This document shows positions 5,288-15,572 of a stretch of DNA of 19,239 bases, one piece after another. The DNA is taken from NCBI GenBank assembly GCA_036395755.1, contig DASWCZ010000044.1, forward strand, positions 1 to 19,239, written 5' to 3'. This DNA is from Gp7-AA6 sp036395755 (GTDB taxonomy: Bacteria > Acidobacteriota > Thermoanaerobaculia > UBA5066 > Gp7-AA6). The first letter of the stretch is position 1. Each line of letters begins with the position of its first letter. Made by a program: the position numbers and the translations under genes. Below the pieces are notes generated by a model that saw only the letters and a list, made by a program, of their open reading frames with translations, did not search any database and had not been told where the DNA came from.

Positions 5288-7888
5288 TCAAAAAGTCCTT
5301 CCGATCGAGAAATCGAAGCCGGACCGCTTTTCGCGCAAATTGTTGATCGGAAATCCAAACTGATCGATCGGCGTCCTGGGATCGAGGTTGAACGAATAAA
5401 TGAACCGGAGAGGCGCCTGGAAGATCGGCAGGAAGATGCGCAGCTCGGCCCCCACGGCGGTTCGCAGCCGCGAGAAATCGATCGATTGGCTCTCGTGGTA
5501 CACGTTCCCGACGTCGGTGAAAGCGAGCAGCTTCGCCGGCCCGACCGACGCGAACACGTACTCGAAGTTCACGACGAAGTACTTGTCCCCGCCGAGGATG
5601 CGACCCACGTCGTCGGTGAAGACCTGGTTGTTCTTCTTCAACGGGAGCACGGAACCGGTGCGGAATCCCCGCAGGCTCGTCTCGCCGCCGAGCTGGAACC
5701 GCTCGAAGATCGGAACGTCCCGGCCGGAAAAGGGAGCGACGTAGCCGGCTTCGAAATTCGCCCCGAGGTAGGCGTGGCGGGGGAATGGAAGCGGAAGGTA
5801 GCCGGAGCCGCCCACGAGGGGTTTGATGAAATCCTGGTTGCCTCCGAGCACGCTCCCTGCGAACTGCGCGGTCAGGTAAAGCCGGTAGCCGCGGTTCGGG
5901 TCGAAGGGATCGTTCCGGCTGTCGAACCGGTAGCCGGGCGTGACCGAGGAGGTCGTTCCCGTGATCTCCGTGAACTTCGCGGGCGGAGCCGGCTGCCCGG
6001 GGGGCACCTGCGCGCCGCGCACCGGGAAGTTCGCCTTCACGTCTTCGTATGCATACAGCAATGACCAGCTGTCGAAGAGACCGATCCCCTTCCCGTAGAA
6101 CGTGGTCCCGCCCGATCGCTTCTCGTCGATGTTCAGGTAGTCGACGTTGCGGCGGAAGAGCGAGACCCCGACGGTCTGGTTCCGGTCCATGAACCACGGA
6201 ACCGTGTAGGAGACGTCGTAATAATTGGAGATTCGCCCCACCTGTGCGGACGCGCCGAGAATCTCTCCGCGTCCGAGGAAGTTGCGCGTCTGGAAGGAGA
6301 ACTGCCCGAAGAAGCCGTCGAGCGCGGAATATCCCGCGCCGAATTGGATCTCGTTCTTGCTCGCCTCGGTCCCTTTGATGACCATGTCCACTTTCTTATC
6401 GGCGGGACGGACCGAGAACTCCGGATCTTCTGCGATCTTGAAGTAGCCGAGCTGCTGGAGCTTCTGCAGGCTCTTCTTGATCGCTTCCATGTTCATCACT
6501 GCGCCCTCGTCCAGGGCGAACTCGCGACGGATCACCTTGTCGCGGGTCGTGGTGTTTCCTTTGACCTCGAGGCGGCCGAGATAGAACTTGTCCCCCTCGT
6601 AGAGCTTCACGTCGACGTCGACGCGGTGATCGCCGATCTCGTGGTATTCGGGATCGGCGAACCAGTAGATGTACCCGCGCGACTTGTACTTCCCCTCGAT
6701 GCGCTGCAGAGCCTCGACCAGCCGCTCCCGGTTCAGGATGGAGCCGGGCGGCAGCTCGGAGAACTCCTTCAAGAGGACGTTCGAGGGGATCACCGTGGGC
6801 TCTGGGGGATCCACGGGCTGCCCCTGCTGATTGACCCGCACTACGCGGATGTTGCCGGTGTAGAAACGCTCCCCTTCCACGATCGGGATGGTGATGCGGG
6901 CCCGGCGCTTGATCTTCTTCGGTTTCGCTCGCGGGTTCTTGACGTAGATGTCGATCTTGGGGTCCTTGACCACGACGTTTTTGTAACCCCGCGACTGGTA
7001 GAGCGCCTTGACGTTCTCGACGTCCTCGTCGTAGTTGGCCTGGTTGAAGCTGGTCTTGTCGGAGAACAGCCGCCAGACGGCGGTCTCCTTGGTCTTCTTC
7101 ATCGCCATCCGGAGGCGGCGGTCGGAAATGACGGCGTTTCCCTCAAAGGTGATCGACGTGATCTTGACCTTCTCCCCTTCGTCGATGACGAAGACGACCT
7201 TCTTGCCCGTCTTGGAGATGTCCTCGATGCGAAAATCGACCGTGGCGCTGCGGAAGCCCTGGGAAACGTAGTAGTCCGCGATCGCCGACCGGGTCTTCGC
7301 GATTTCGCGCAGGGACAGCGGCGCGCCCTGGTGGATCTCGACCTTGTCCTCTCTCAGCTTGTCCTTGATCTGCGACGTCGAGAGCTTCTTGTTCCCGCTG
7401 AAGTCGACCGAGGAAATCGTGGGACGCTCCTCGATGGTGACGACCAGAGTCACTCCCGCCGCGTCGCGCTCCGCTTCCACCGAGACGTTCTCGAGGAGGC
7501 CGACGTCCCACAGAGACTGGAAGTTCGCGCGGATCTTCTCCGGGTCGTAAGGGTCACCGACTTTCACTCCGAGGTAATGCGCGATCGTGTCGGGCGAGAC
7601 CGTCTGGTACCCGACGACGCGGATGCCGACGATTCGCTCGGACGGCGCGACCGGCGCGGCCTTCGGGATGATCGGCGCCGGGGTCGGGGCGACGAGCGCC
7701 GGCGCCGGGACGATCGCGGCAGGGGTCGGGACGACCGACGCAGGGGTCGGAGTCGGAGGAGGCGAAACGATCCGGGAAACCGAAGGGGTCTGCCCCGACG
7801 CCGAGAGGGAGAAGAGGAACGCGAGCGCACACGCGGGCAATCGCCACCACCGCTCGCACCTCCCGTCGTTCCTGCTTCGATGCCGCAA
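5288..7888 (-). CDS. bamA: Outer membrane protein assembly factor BamA
   Basis: An 866-residue outer-membrane protein, the central subunit of the BAM complex that folds beta-barrels. An atypically basic n-region precedes the signal-peptide core (ALAFLFSLSASG, about 21-32). A Pro/Ala/Val-rich linker at about 41-82 is followed by five POTRA domains, roughly 85-155, 157-237, 240-338, 341-434 and 435-507. The C-terminal barrel runs from about 511, carries the lid-loop LRGF motif at 739-742, and ends in a terminal Phe (SIGRTF). E. coli BamA is about 810 residues; the extra length comes from the linker and insertions in POTRA3 (basic, KPKKIKRRAR) and POTRA4. The start is TTG at 7888-7886, with AAGGA 6 nt upstream. 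It precedes ompH, a common pairing. Confidence 0.96.
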   Translation of the reverse strand: MRHRSRNDGRCERWWRLPACALAFLFSLSASGQTPSVSRIVSPPPTPTPASVVPTPAAIVPAPALVAPTPAPIIPKAAPVAPSERIVGIRVVGYQTVSPDTIAHYLGVKVGDPYDPEKIRANFQSLWDVGLLENVSVEAERDAAGVTLVVTIEERPTISSVDFSGNKKLSTSQIKDKLREDKVEIHQGAPLSLREIAKTRSAIADYYVSQGFRSATVDFRIEDISKTGKKVVFVIDEGEKVKITSITFEGNAVISDRRLRMAMKKTKETAVWRLFSDKTSFNQANYDEDVENVKALYQSRGYKNVVVKDPKIDIYVKNPRAKPKKIKRRARITIPIVEGERFYTGNIRVVRVNQQGQPVDPPEPTVIPSNVLLKEFSELPPGSILNRERLVEALQRIEGKYKSRGYIYWFADPEYHEIGDHRVDVDVKLYEGDKFYLGRLEVKGNTTTRDKVIRREFALDEGAVMNMEAIKKSLQKLQQLGYFKIAEDPEFSVRPADKKVDMVIKGTEASKNEIQFGAGYSALDGFFGQFSFQTRNFLGRGEILGASAQVGRISNYYDVSYTVPWFMDRNQTVGVSLFRRNVDYLNIDEKRSGGTTFYGKGIGLFDSWSLLYAYEDVKANFPVRGAQVPPGQPAPPAKFTEITGTTSSVTPGYRFDSRNDPFDPNRGYRLYLTAQFAGSVLGGNQDFIKPLVGGSGYLPLPFPRHAYLGANFEAGYVAPFSGRDVPIFERFQLGGETSLRGFRTGSVLPLKKNNQVFTDDVGRILGGDKYFVVNFEYVFASVGPAKLLAFTDVGNVYHESQSIDFSRLRTAVGAELRIFLPIFQAPLRFIYSFNLDPRTPIDQFGFPINNLREKRSGFDFSIGRTF

Positions 7889-7961
7889 GCGAAATCCTTA
7901 TCTCTCCCGCGAGCCGGATTATTCCCCGAGATGGAAGCTCCGAGCCGGAAGACCCGGACGT

Positions 7962-7977
7962 CCGGCCCGACGGCCGG
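7962..7977 (-). terminator. Hairpin in the clpC-bamA gap
   Basis: CCGGCC at 7962-7967 pairs with GGCCGG at 7972-7977 across a 4-nt loop, about 24 nt after the clpC stop codon. There is no T-tract, so an intrinsic terminator is doubtful. No clear -10/-35 pair for bamA was found in the rest of this 112-nt gap (7889-8000). Confidence 0.3.
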
Positions 7978-8000
7978 TTATCGGATACCTGCGACCGAGG

Positions 8001-10433
8001 TCAGGACTCCAACCCGATCGGTTCGCTCTCCCGCGCCATCACGGTCAGCCCCTCGGGTCCGACGCGGATTTCGATCGCCTCGACCCGCTCGTCGCGGCTC
8101 TGGATCAGGACCTCGGAGACCGGGTCCTCGATGTATTTCTGAATGGCGCGCCGCAGCGGACGGGCGCCCATGTTGGGGTCGTCGCCGCTCTGCGCCAGCA
8201 GCCACTCGACCGCGGCGTCGTCGACGTCGAGAGCGGCGCCTTTCGGAGCGAGAGTCGCGTTCACGTCGTCGATCAGCAGCCGGCAGATCTTCGTCAGCTC
8301 CTCGCGCCCGAGCGGGTGGAACACGATCGTCTCGTCGATGCGGTTGATGAACTCGGGAGAGAAGTCCCGCTTCAGCTCTTTCAGAACGAGATCTTCGATC
8401 TCCTTCGTGGTCTGCACCTCGCGCGAGCCGCCAAAGCCGAGGCGCGTCCGGCTGACGAGGTGCTTCGTTCCGATGTTGGACGTCATGATGATGAGCGTGT
8501 TCTTGAAATCGACCAGGTTCCCGTAGGCGTCCGTCAGGATGCCGTCCTCGAGGATCTGGAGCAGCAGGTTCGCGATGTCCGGGTGGGCCTTCTCGATCTC
8601 GTCGAAGAGGATCACGCTGTAGGGATTGCGCCGGATCCGTTCGGTCAGCTGTCCGCCCTCCTCGTGCCCCACGTACCCGGGCGGCGACCCGATCAGCTTC
8701 GAGACGGCGTGCTTCTCCATGTACTCGGACATGTCGAACCGCACGAGCGATTTCTGGTTCTCGAAGAGGAATTCGGCGAGGCGCCGTGCGACCTCAGTCT
8801 TGCCGACGCCGGACGGCCCGAGAAAGATGAACGATCCCATCGGGCGGTTCGGGTTGTTGACGCCGAGGCGCGAACGCCGGATCGCCTTGGAGACGCCGAC
8901 GATCGCCGCCTCCTGCCCGACGATCCGGCGGCGCAGAGCGTCCTCCATGTGAAGGAGCTTCTCCGCCTCCTCCATCTCGAGCGACGCGACCGGAATCCCG
9001 GTCCAGGAGGAGATGATCTCCTCGATGTCCCGCCGCGTGACTTCCTGCGTCGCCTCCGTTCGCTCGGCGGTCTGCGCCTTGGTGCGCTCGATCTCCTCCT
9101 TCAGCTCGATCTCGCGCTCGCGCAGAAAGACGGCCTTCTCGAAATCCTTGTCCGAGATCGCCTTCTTCATCTCCTTGACAATCTGGCGCGTTTCGATCTC
9201 GAGCTTGCGCAGGTTCTGCGTGTCGGCGACGCGCTTCAGCTTCACCTTTGCCCCGGCTTCGTCCAGAATGTCGATCGCCTTGTCCGGGAAGAAGCGGTCC
9301 GTGATGTAGCGGTTCGACTGGTAGACCGCGGTCTTGATCGCCTCGGCCGAGTACCGCACCTTGTGGAACTGTTCGTAGCGGTCCTTGACCCCTTCCAGGA
9401 TCTCGAACGTCTCGTGCTCGGACGGCGCGGTGACGTGGATCGCCTGGAACCGTCGCAGGAGGCTCCGGTCCTTCTCGATGTACTTCCGGTATTCCTTCAA
9501 TGTCGTCGCGCCGATGCACGACACCTCTCCGCGCGAGAGCGCGGGCTTCAGGATGTTCGCGGCGTCCAGCGACCCTTCCGCGGATCCGGCACCGATCAGG
9601 GAGTGGATCTCGTCGATGAAAATGATCAGGTCCGGGTTTTCCCGCAGCTCGCGGATGATCCCCTTCAGCCGTTCCTCGAACTGGCCGCGGTATTTCGTTC
9701 CGGCGACGATCAGCGAGAGATCGAGCGCCAGAATCTTTTTTGACGACAGAAACATCGGGACCGCGCCCTCGACGATCCGGGTCGCGAGCCCCTCGACGAT
9801 CGCCGTCTTTCCGACGCCCGGCTCTCCCAGGAGGATCGGGTTGTTCTTCGTGCGGCGCGAGAGGATCTGGATGATCCGCTCGACCTCCTTCTCCCGGCCG
9901 ATCAGCGGATCGAATGTGCCGGAACCGGCGAGCTGCGTCAGGTCCCGGCTGTACTCCGCGAGGAACGGCAGCTCCTTCTTCTGCTTGGAGACCTCGCGCT
10001 CCTTGATGAGCGAGATCGTCTCCTCGCGCACGCCGTACAGGTTGAACCCGCGGGCGGTCAACAGGCGCCCCGCGACGCAGCCGTCCACCCGGAGGAGGCC
10101 GATCAGGAGGTGCTCCGTCCCGACGTAGGGGTGCATCATCGACTCCGCCTCGTGCGAGGCGTAGGCGAGGATCTTCTTCGATTCCTCGGAAAGCGGCAGC
10201 TCCGCCGTCGAGGAGATTCTTTCGACGAAGATGCGATCCCCCTCGATCTCCCGGCGAACCTCCTCCGGCTTCACGTTGAAGCGAGCGAAGATCTCCTTGA
10301 TGATGTCCTCCCCTTCGCGGAGGATCCCGAGCAGGAGGTGCTCGGACTCGATGACCTTCGAGCCGAGCTTGGAGGCCTCGTAACGCGCGAAAAAGAGAGC
10401 GCGCCTCGCTTTTTCGTTGTATTTCTCAAACAT
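8001..10433 (-). CDS. clpC: ATP-dependent Clp protease ATP-binding subunit ClpC
   Basis: An 810-residue class I Hsp100 unfoldase that feeds substrates to ClpP in the cytoplasm. The duplicated N-domain covers about residues 4-145 (MFEKYNEKARRALFFAR at the start). AAA1 has Walker A GEPGVGKT (203-210) and Walker B IIFIDEI (270-276). The middle domain at about 410-460 is a short UVR-like coiled coil, as in ClpC rather than the longer ClpB one. AAA2 has Walker A GPSGVGKT (539-546) and Walker B VILFDEIE (607-614). The ClpP-docking loop LGF is at 665-667. Length and N-terminus match B. subtilis ClpC. ATG at 10433 is chosen over the GTG three codons upstream because it restores the family N-terminus; neither has a clear ribosome-binding site. 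No clpP, mcsA or ctsR lies nearby. Confidence 0.95.
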   Translation of the reverse strand: MFEKYNEKARRALFFARYEASKLGSKVIESEHLLLGILREGEDIIKEIFARFNVKPEEVRREIEGDRIFVERISSTAELPLSEESKKILAYASHEAESMMHPYVGTEHLLIGLLRVDGCVAGRLLTARGFNLYGVREETISLIKEREVSKQKKELPFLAEYSRDLTQLAGSGTFDPLIGREKEVERIIQILSRRTKNNPILLGEPGVGKTAIVEGLATRIVEGAVPMFLSSKKILALDLSLIVAGTKYRGQFEERLKGIIRELRENPDLIIFIDEIHSLIGAGSAEGSLDAANILKPALSRGEVSCIGATTLKEYRKYIEKDRSLLRRFQAIHVTAPSEHETFEILEGVKDRYEQFHKVRYSAEAIKTAVYQSNRYITDRFFPDKAIDILDEAGAKVKLKRVADTQNLRKLEIETRQIVKEMKKAISDKDFEKAVFLREREIELKEEIERTKAQTAERTEATQEVTRRDIEEIISSWTGIPVASLEMEEAEKLLHMEDALRRRIVGQEAAIVGVSKAIRRSRLGVNNPNRPMGSFIFLGPSGVGKTEVARRLAEFLFENQKSLVRFDMSEYMEKHAVSKLIGSPPGYVGHEEGGQLTERIRRNPYSVILFDEIEKAHPDIANLLLQILEDGILTDAYGNLVDFKNTLIIMTSNIGTKHLVSRTRLGFGGSREVQTTKEIEDLVLKELKRDFSPEFINRIDETIVFHPLGREELTKICRLLIDDVNATLAPKGAALDVDDAAVEWLLAQSGDDPNMGARPLRRAIQKYIEDPVSEVLIQSRDERVEAIEIRVGPEGLTVMARESEPIGLES

Positions 10434-10487
10434 CCGCGGCACTCGGATGCGAGGGGGCGCCGCGGCGGGGACCGTGGAAATCCATGG

Positions 10488-11177
10488 CTAGCCCGAGAAA
10501 CGGGTCGCGGGGAGAATTCCTTCCCGGGACATGTTGAAAATCTTATCACATCGCTTCGCGAGTTCCGGGTTGTGAGTGACGAGAACGGTCGTCATTGCGC
10601 ACTCGCGATGGAGCTCCGTCAGGAGATCGAAGACACCGCGAGCGGATTCCGAGTCGAGATTTCCGGTCGGCTCGTCGGCGAGGAGAAGACTCGGGCCTCG
10701 CGCGAGAGCTCTCGCGATCGCGACGCGTTGCTGCTCTCCGCCCGACAGCGACCGCGAGAGGTGCGAGTGGCGGTCGGCCAGCCCGACGCGATCGAGGAGT
10801 TTCGCGGCACGCTGCCGCGCGTCGCGCGCCGAAATTCCGGCGATCCGGTGCGGGAACGCGACGTTCTCCTCGGCGGTGAACTCGGGAAGCAGGTGGTGGA
10901 ACTGGAAGACGAAACCGATCCGTTCGTTGCGGAACCTTGCGCGCTCCTTCGGGGAAAGATCGTCGAGTGAAACGCCGAGGATCTCGACGCGCCCGGCATC
11001 GGGACGATCGATCCCGCCGAGAAGGTGGAGGAGGGTGCTCTTTCCGACCCCGGACGGACCCATGACCGCGGCGAACACGCCTTTCTCCAGATCGAAGTCG
11101 AGGTTCTGGAAGACCGTCACGGGAGCGGCTTCGTCCATGTAGGTTTTCGACAGACCCTCCGCTTTGACCGCGAGCAT
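10488..11177 (-). CDS. lolD: Lipoprotein-releasing system ATP-binding protein LolD
   Basis: A 229-residue ABC ATPase of the MacB/LolD type. It powers release of outer-membrane lipoproteins from the inner membrane to LolA. It has Walker A GPSGVGKST, Q-loop region FVFQFHHLLPEFTAEENV, signature LSGGEQQR, Walker B LLLADEPTGNLD and the switch histidine in LVTHNPELAKRCDKIF. The LLPEFTAEENV segment is typical of LolD. The start is ATG at 11177, with GGAG 8 nt upstream, 19 nt after the lolC/E stop. The frame extends upstream into lolC/E without a supported start. The membrane partner is encoded directly upstream, confirming the role. Confidence 0.95.
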   Translation of the reverse strand: MLAVKAEGLSKTYMDEAAPVTVFQNLDFDLEKGVFAAVMGPSGVGKSTLLHLLGGIDRPDAGRVEILGVSLDDLSPKERARFRNERIGFVFQFHHLLPEFTAEENVAFPHRIAGISARDARQRAAKLLDRVGLADRHSHLSRSLSGGEQQRVAIARALARGPSLLLADEPTGNLDSESARGVFDLLTELHRECAMTTVLVTHNPELAKRCDKIFNMSREGILPATRFSG

Positions 11178-11196
11178 CGCCGTCACTCCGGTCGAC

Positions 11197-12378
11197 TTAT
11201 CGGGACAACCGGATCGCTTCGCCCGGAGCCAACCGAGCGGCGGCGCGAGCGGGAAGAGCGGCGGCCGCGACCGCGGTCGCCAGCGCAAACGCGGCGACGA
11301 GCGCCACCTCGCGCGGATGCACCGAGAACGGGACGTGAGTCAGAAGGTAGACGTCCGCCGGCAGCGTGACGATCTCGTAGCGGTCGAGCAGGAGCGAGGC
11401 GGAAACGCCGACGGCGACACCGAACGCGGTACCGAGCGCTCCGATCACGGCTCCCAGCGTCAGGTAGATGCGCGCGAGGGAGCCCGGAGTCGCGCCGAGT
11501 GAAGTGAGAACTCCCAGGTCGCGCTTCTTCTCGACGACGGTCAGGGCGATGTTCGACACGATGTTCAGGGCCGCGACCACGATCACGAGAGCGACCGTCG
11601 CGAAGATGACTCCCTTCTCGAGCCGGAGCGCGAAAGAGAGCGGAGCGTTCAGCTCCCGCCACGTCTGCACGCGATAGTTGGGGCCGAGCAGCAGAGAGAC
11701 GGCGCGGGAGGCCACCTCCGCGCGCGCGGGGTCCGCGAGCCGGGCCTCGTAGGCGCGCGCCCCGGAAGGGAGCCCGGCGAGGAGCCGCGCCGTGTCTTCC
11801 GGAATCTCGATGTCCGGCGTCTTCTCGAGCGCCGCAGCGTGTCGGATGTCGGCAATCCGGAAGACGACGGCGACGGGCAGCGGCCCCAGCGGAGAAAGCC
11901 GCGTGCGGGACGACGTCACCCGAAGCAGGTCGCCGGGAGCGGTGCGCGTCCGCGTCGCGACCGAGGAGCTGATGCGCGTCAAGGGAGGACCGCCATCCAT
12001 CGCGGAGAGCTCGCCTTCCGGCGCGTTGCGATATCGGATCGGGAGGGTCGACTCGATGGCGGAGGCGGAGACCCAGCCGCGACCCTCGATCGCGGGCTCG
12101 ACCGCGACCACCCCATTCAACGAGACGAGCGCCTCGCGGACCCGGTCAGGTTCCGGGAGGGTCGGACCCCGAGCCGGCGAGACGCGCAGGTGCGGAGTAC
12201 GCTCCGCCATCTGCGCCCGAATGCGGTCCTGGAATCCCGAAAGAAGCGAGAGCGAGATGATGAGCGCCGCCACCCCGACCGCGAGACCGAGCATCGAAAT
12301 CGTGGAAATCAGCGCGACGTGAGCACGACGCCGCGAGGCGGCCAGGTAACGCAGCGCGACCGAGGTTTCGAAAGACAT
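11197..12378 (-). CDS. lolC: Lipoprotein-releasing ABC transporter permease (LolC/LolE family)
   Basis: An inner-membrane protein of about 392 residues, the usual size. The N-terminal anchor SVALRYLAASRRRAHVALIS leads into TM1 (about 22-48). A periplasmic domain spans about 50-250. The FtsX-type core begins near LRLEKGVIFATVALVIVVAA (251-270). TM3 is about 303-331 and TM4 about 356-376. The cytoplasmic coupling segment VVEKKRDLGVLTSLGAT (281-297) and the C-terminal ARAAARLAPGEAIRLSR are family hallmarks. Only one permease gene is present, so the transporter may be a LolF-like homodimer rather than LolC plus LolE (inference). ATG at 12378 has AGGA 9 nt upstream and starts 4 nt past the lysS stop codon. 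Confidence 0.93.
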   Translation of the reverse strand: MSFETSVALRYLAASRRRAHVALISTISMLGLAVGVAALIISLSLLSGFQDRIRAQMAERTPHLRVSPARGPTLPEPDRVREALVSLNGVVAVEPAIEGRGWVSASAIESTLPIRYRNAPEGELSAMDGGPPLTRISSSVATRTRTAPGDLLRVTSSRTRLSPLGPLPVAVVFRIADIRHAAALEKTPDIEIPEDTARLLAGLPSGARAYEARLADPARAEVASRAVSLLLGPNYRVQTWRELNAPLSFALRLEKGVIFATVALVIVVAALNIVSNIALTVVEKKRDLGVLTSLGATPGSLARIYLTLGAVIGALGTAFGVAVGVSASLLLDRYEIVTLPADVYLLTHVPFSVHPREVALVAAFALATAVAAAALPARAAARLAPGEAIRLSR

Positions 12379-12382
12379 CGTC

Positions 12383-13924
<1,542 letters not shown>

Positions 13925-13932
13925 GCGCCGGG

Positions 13933-13938
13933 AGTATA
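13933..13938 (-). promoter_or_regulatory. -10 element of a probably leaderless lysS promoter
   Basis: TATACT (minus strand) ends 8 nt before the lysS ATG. A transcript starting 7 nt after the hexamer would begin at about 13926, two bases before the start codon, leaving no room for a Shine-Dalgarno; none is present. No good -35 is seen (the 17-nt spacing gives AGACCG). Apart from this, the 60-nt gap 13925-13984 holds nothing recognisable. Confidence 0.5.
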
Positions 13939-13984
13939 GAGGGAGCCGGCGCGATCGGTCTCTTGCCGCGGAGGCGGACGGCGC

Positions 13985-15499
13985 TTATCCCGAGCGGCGG
14001 TCGGTGCGCGGACGGTCCTGCATGAGCCAGAGATCGGCGATCGAGCGCAGGAGCTGGAAACGCGTCCGGGTCCATTCGCGCACGTGTCGGATCAAACCCG
14101 CCTCGTGCGCGACCCGGATGATGTGCGAGATCTTGCCGTCGAGCTCCGGCGCGCGGGCGATCGACGCGCGCGCGCGGCGAAGCAGTTCGATCGAGCGCGG
14201 CCCGTCGGCGGTCGTGCGGAGGATCTCGCTCTCCTCCTCTGCTTTCAACCGCAACGCCACGCTTCGGAGGAGTGTGCGGTCGCGGTCGCTCTTCGGCTCG
14301 CCGCCGGCCGTTACGACGCGCCGGAGGGCCTGGAGCTCCCAGGGCTCCAGCCGCAGTTGAGCGAGACCGTCGGCTCCCGTCTGCAGCGCTCCTCGCCCGT
14401 CGGCCTCGATCTCGATGACCGCCAGAATCCGGCCGATGAAAGGGCTCCAGAAGGAGTCGTCGCTCGTCTCCGAGTCCGCTCGTTCGAGCGGCTCGGATCG
14501 GTCCGCCTCGTCGAGCGGCTCGTCCAAGACCTCGAGGTCGAATTTCTGCAGGACGTCGTCGATCACCGTCTTGAGAAGGACGACGTCGTTCGCGCGGAGG
14601 TTGGACGCGAGGGCTTCCCGACGGAAGTGATCGTGGGTCTCCCGGAAGCGCCGGAGCTCCTCGGGGAGTTCCTCTCCCCCGCCGTGGCGGAGCCTCCGCT
14701 CGAGGCCCTCGATCCGGGTCGTCGCCTCGGCGAGGACCTTCTCTTCGCTGCGATAGAGGCGGGCGAATGCGGACCGCGTCGACAGGTTCGCGCAGGCCGC
14801 GGCCGAGAGGACCTCGGGGTGCGCGAGCGAGCTCCCGATCCGGCGTTTGACCGCTCGAAATTCCTCGATCAGCGCCCCGCTCATCAGTTCCTCGAACGTG
14901 GGCGCGCGCGCGACCTTGCCGGCGACTTCGTTGATCACGTACGCGATGGCCGTCGCCTCGGAATCGGAGGAGCGGGGCCAGACACTCATCGAAGTGGCCA
15001 ACTCGAACAGCCGGTGGAGCTCGGCGCGCGGACGCGCCGCCGAGGAAGCCGGATCGGAGCTGGCCGCCGCGACGACGGTCGCGAGGAAGTTGACCTTGTC
15101 GACCACGTCGACGTCGGCGTCCGGCTGGGAGAAGTAGAACCGGAGAAGCTGGAGCGCGGTCTTCTCGTCCTGCGGGCGCACCCGCTCGAAGAAACGCCGC
15201 ACGAACGAGGGGGAGACGCTGCGATCCGCGGCGCGCAGCTGTCCCGACAGGAGGTCGAGTCGCTCGATCACCGCCCGGAGGCGCGGAGTCATCTCGCGCG
15301 AAGACTCCGAATGCACGCGTTCTCCGATCGCCCGGATCTCTTCGTACAGAGCGGAAAAGTCGTGCGTCGTGTCGGGCTCTCCGGAGAGGAACATCTTGTG
15401 GACGCCGAGCAGAAATTGCTGGAACGTCCAGAGCGCCTTGAACCGCTCCGTGAGACGGATATAGTCTTCGTGCAGAAATTGAATTCGCTCGACGATCAC
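13985..15499 (-). CDS. Uncharacterised 504-residue helical protein
   Basis: I do not recognise a family. The protein has no signal peptide or membrane segment and is rich in Arg, Glu, Leu and Ala, with predicted amphipathic helices throughout. A likely coiled coil spans about 250-297 (SEEKVLAEATTRIEGLERRL). A strongly acidic linker at about 322-349 (EPLDEADRSEPLERADSETS) separates it from a hydrophobic start of a second part (FWSPFIGRILAVIEIEADGR). No nucleotide-binding or metal motif is evident. The C-terminal tail is basic. The start is GTG at 15499, with AAAGG 8 nt upstream; an ATG nearby at 15521 is out of frame. It ends 60 nt before lysS on the same strand and is divergent from hpt. Codon use is like its neighbours, so recent transfer is not indicated. 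Confidence 0.8.
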   Translation of the reverse strand: MIVERIQFLHEDYIRLTERFKALWTFQQFLLGVHKMFLSGEPDTTHDFSALYEEIRAIGERVHSESSREMTPRLRAVIERLDLLSGQLRAADRSVSPSFVRRFFERVRPQDEKTALQLLRFYFSQPDADVDVVDKVNFLATVVAAASSDPASSAARPRAELHRLFELATSMSVWPRSSDSEATAIAYVINEVAGKVARAPTFEELMSGALIEEFRAVKRRIGSSLAHPEVLSAAACANLSTRSAFARLYRSEEKVLAEATTRIEGLERRLRHGGGEELPEELRRFRETHDHFRREALASNLRANDVVLLKTVIDDVLQKFDLEVLDEPLDEADRSEPLERADSETSDDSFWSPFIGRILAVIEIEADGRGALQTGADGLAQLRLEPWELQALRRVVTAGGEPKSDRDRTLLRSVALRLKAEEESEILRTTADGPRSIELLRRARASIARAPELDGKISHIIRVAHEAGLIRHVREWTRTRFQLLRSIADLWLMQDRPRTDRRSG

Positions 15500-15519
15500 T
15501 TCGGAAGCCTTTGTTGCTC

Positions 15520-15525
15520 ATTTTA
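15520..15525 (-). promoter_or_regulatory. Possible -10 element of the 504-residue protein gene
   Basis: TAAAAT on the minus strand, in a locally AT-rich patch of the 73-nt divergent gap (15500-15572). It would place a transcript start near 15513, about 14 nt before the GTG and just upstream of its AAAGG. No -35 is convincing. No equivalent promoter for hpt was found in the gap. Confidence 0.35.
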
Positions 15526-15572
15526 GCGCCGCTTCCGGCGGTTCGCGCGGCCGTCGCTGCCTTTTCGCCCCC

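Noticed and set aside
7640..7768. Repetitive GGGGTCGGG-type DNA as a possible tandem repeat or CRISPR-like array
   Set aside because: The repetition is explained by the Pro/Ala/Val-rich linker codons of BamA; units are too short and irregular, with no spacers.
6344..9743. Long plus-strand open frames (667 and 718 residues) opposite bamA and clpC
   Set aside because: They mirror the codon bias of the minus-strand bamA and clpC genes, have biased Asp/Arg/Leu/Val composition, and show no family motif. They are antisense shadows common at high GC.
10426..10485. A 19-codon minus-strand ORF from just after lolD that overlaps the clpC start
   Set aside because: It has no Shine-Dalgarno and no composition suggesting a leader peptide; such short frames are expected by chance.
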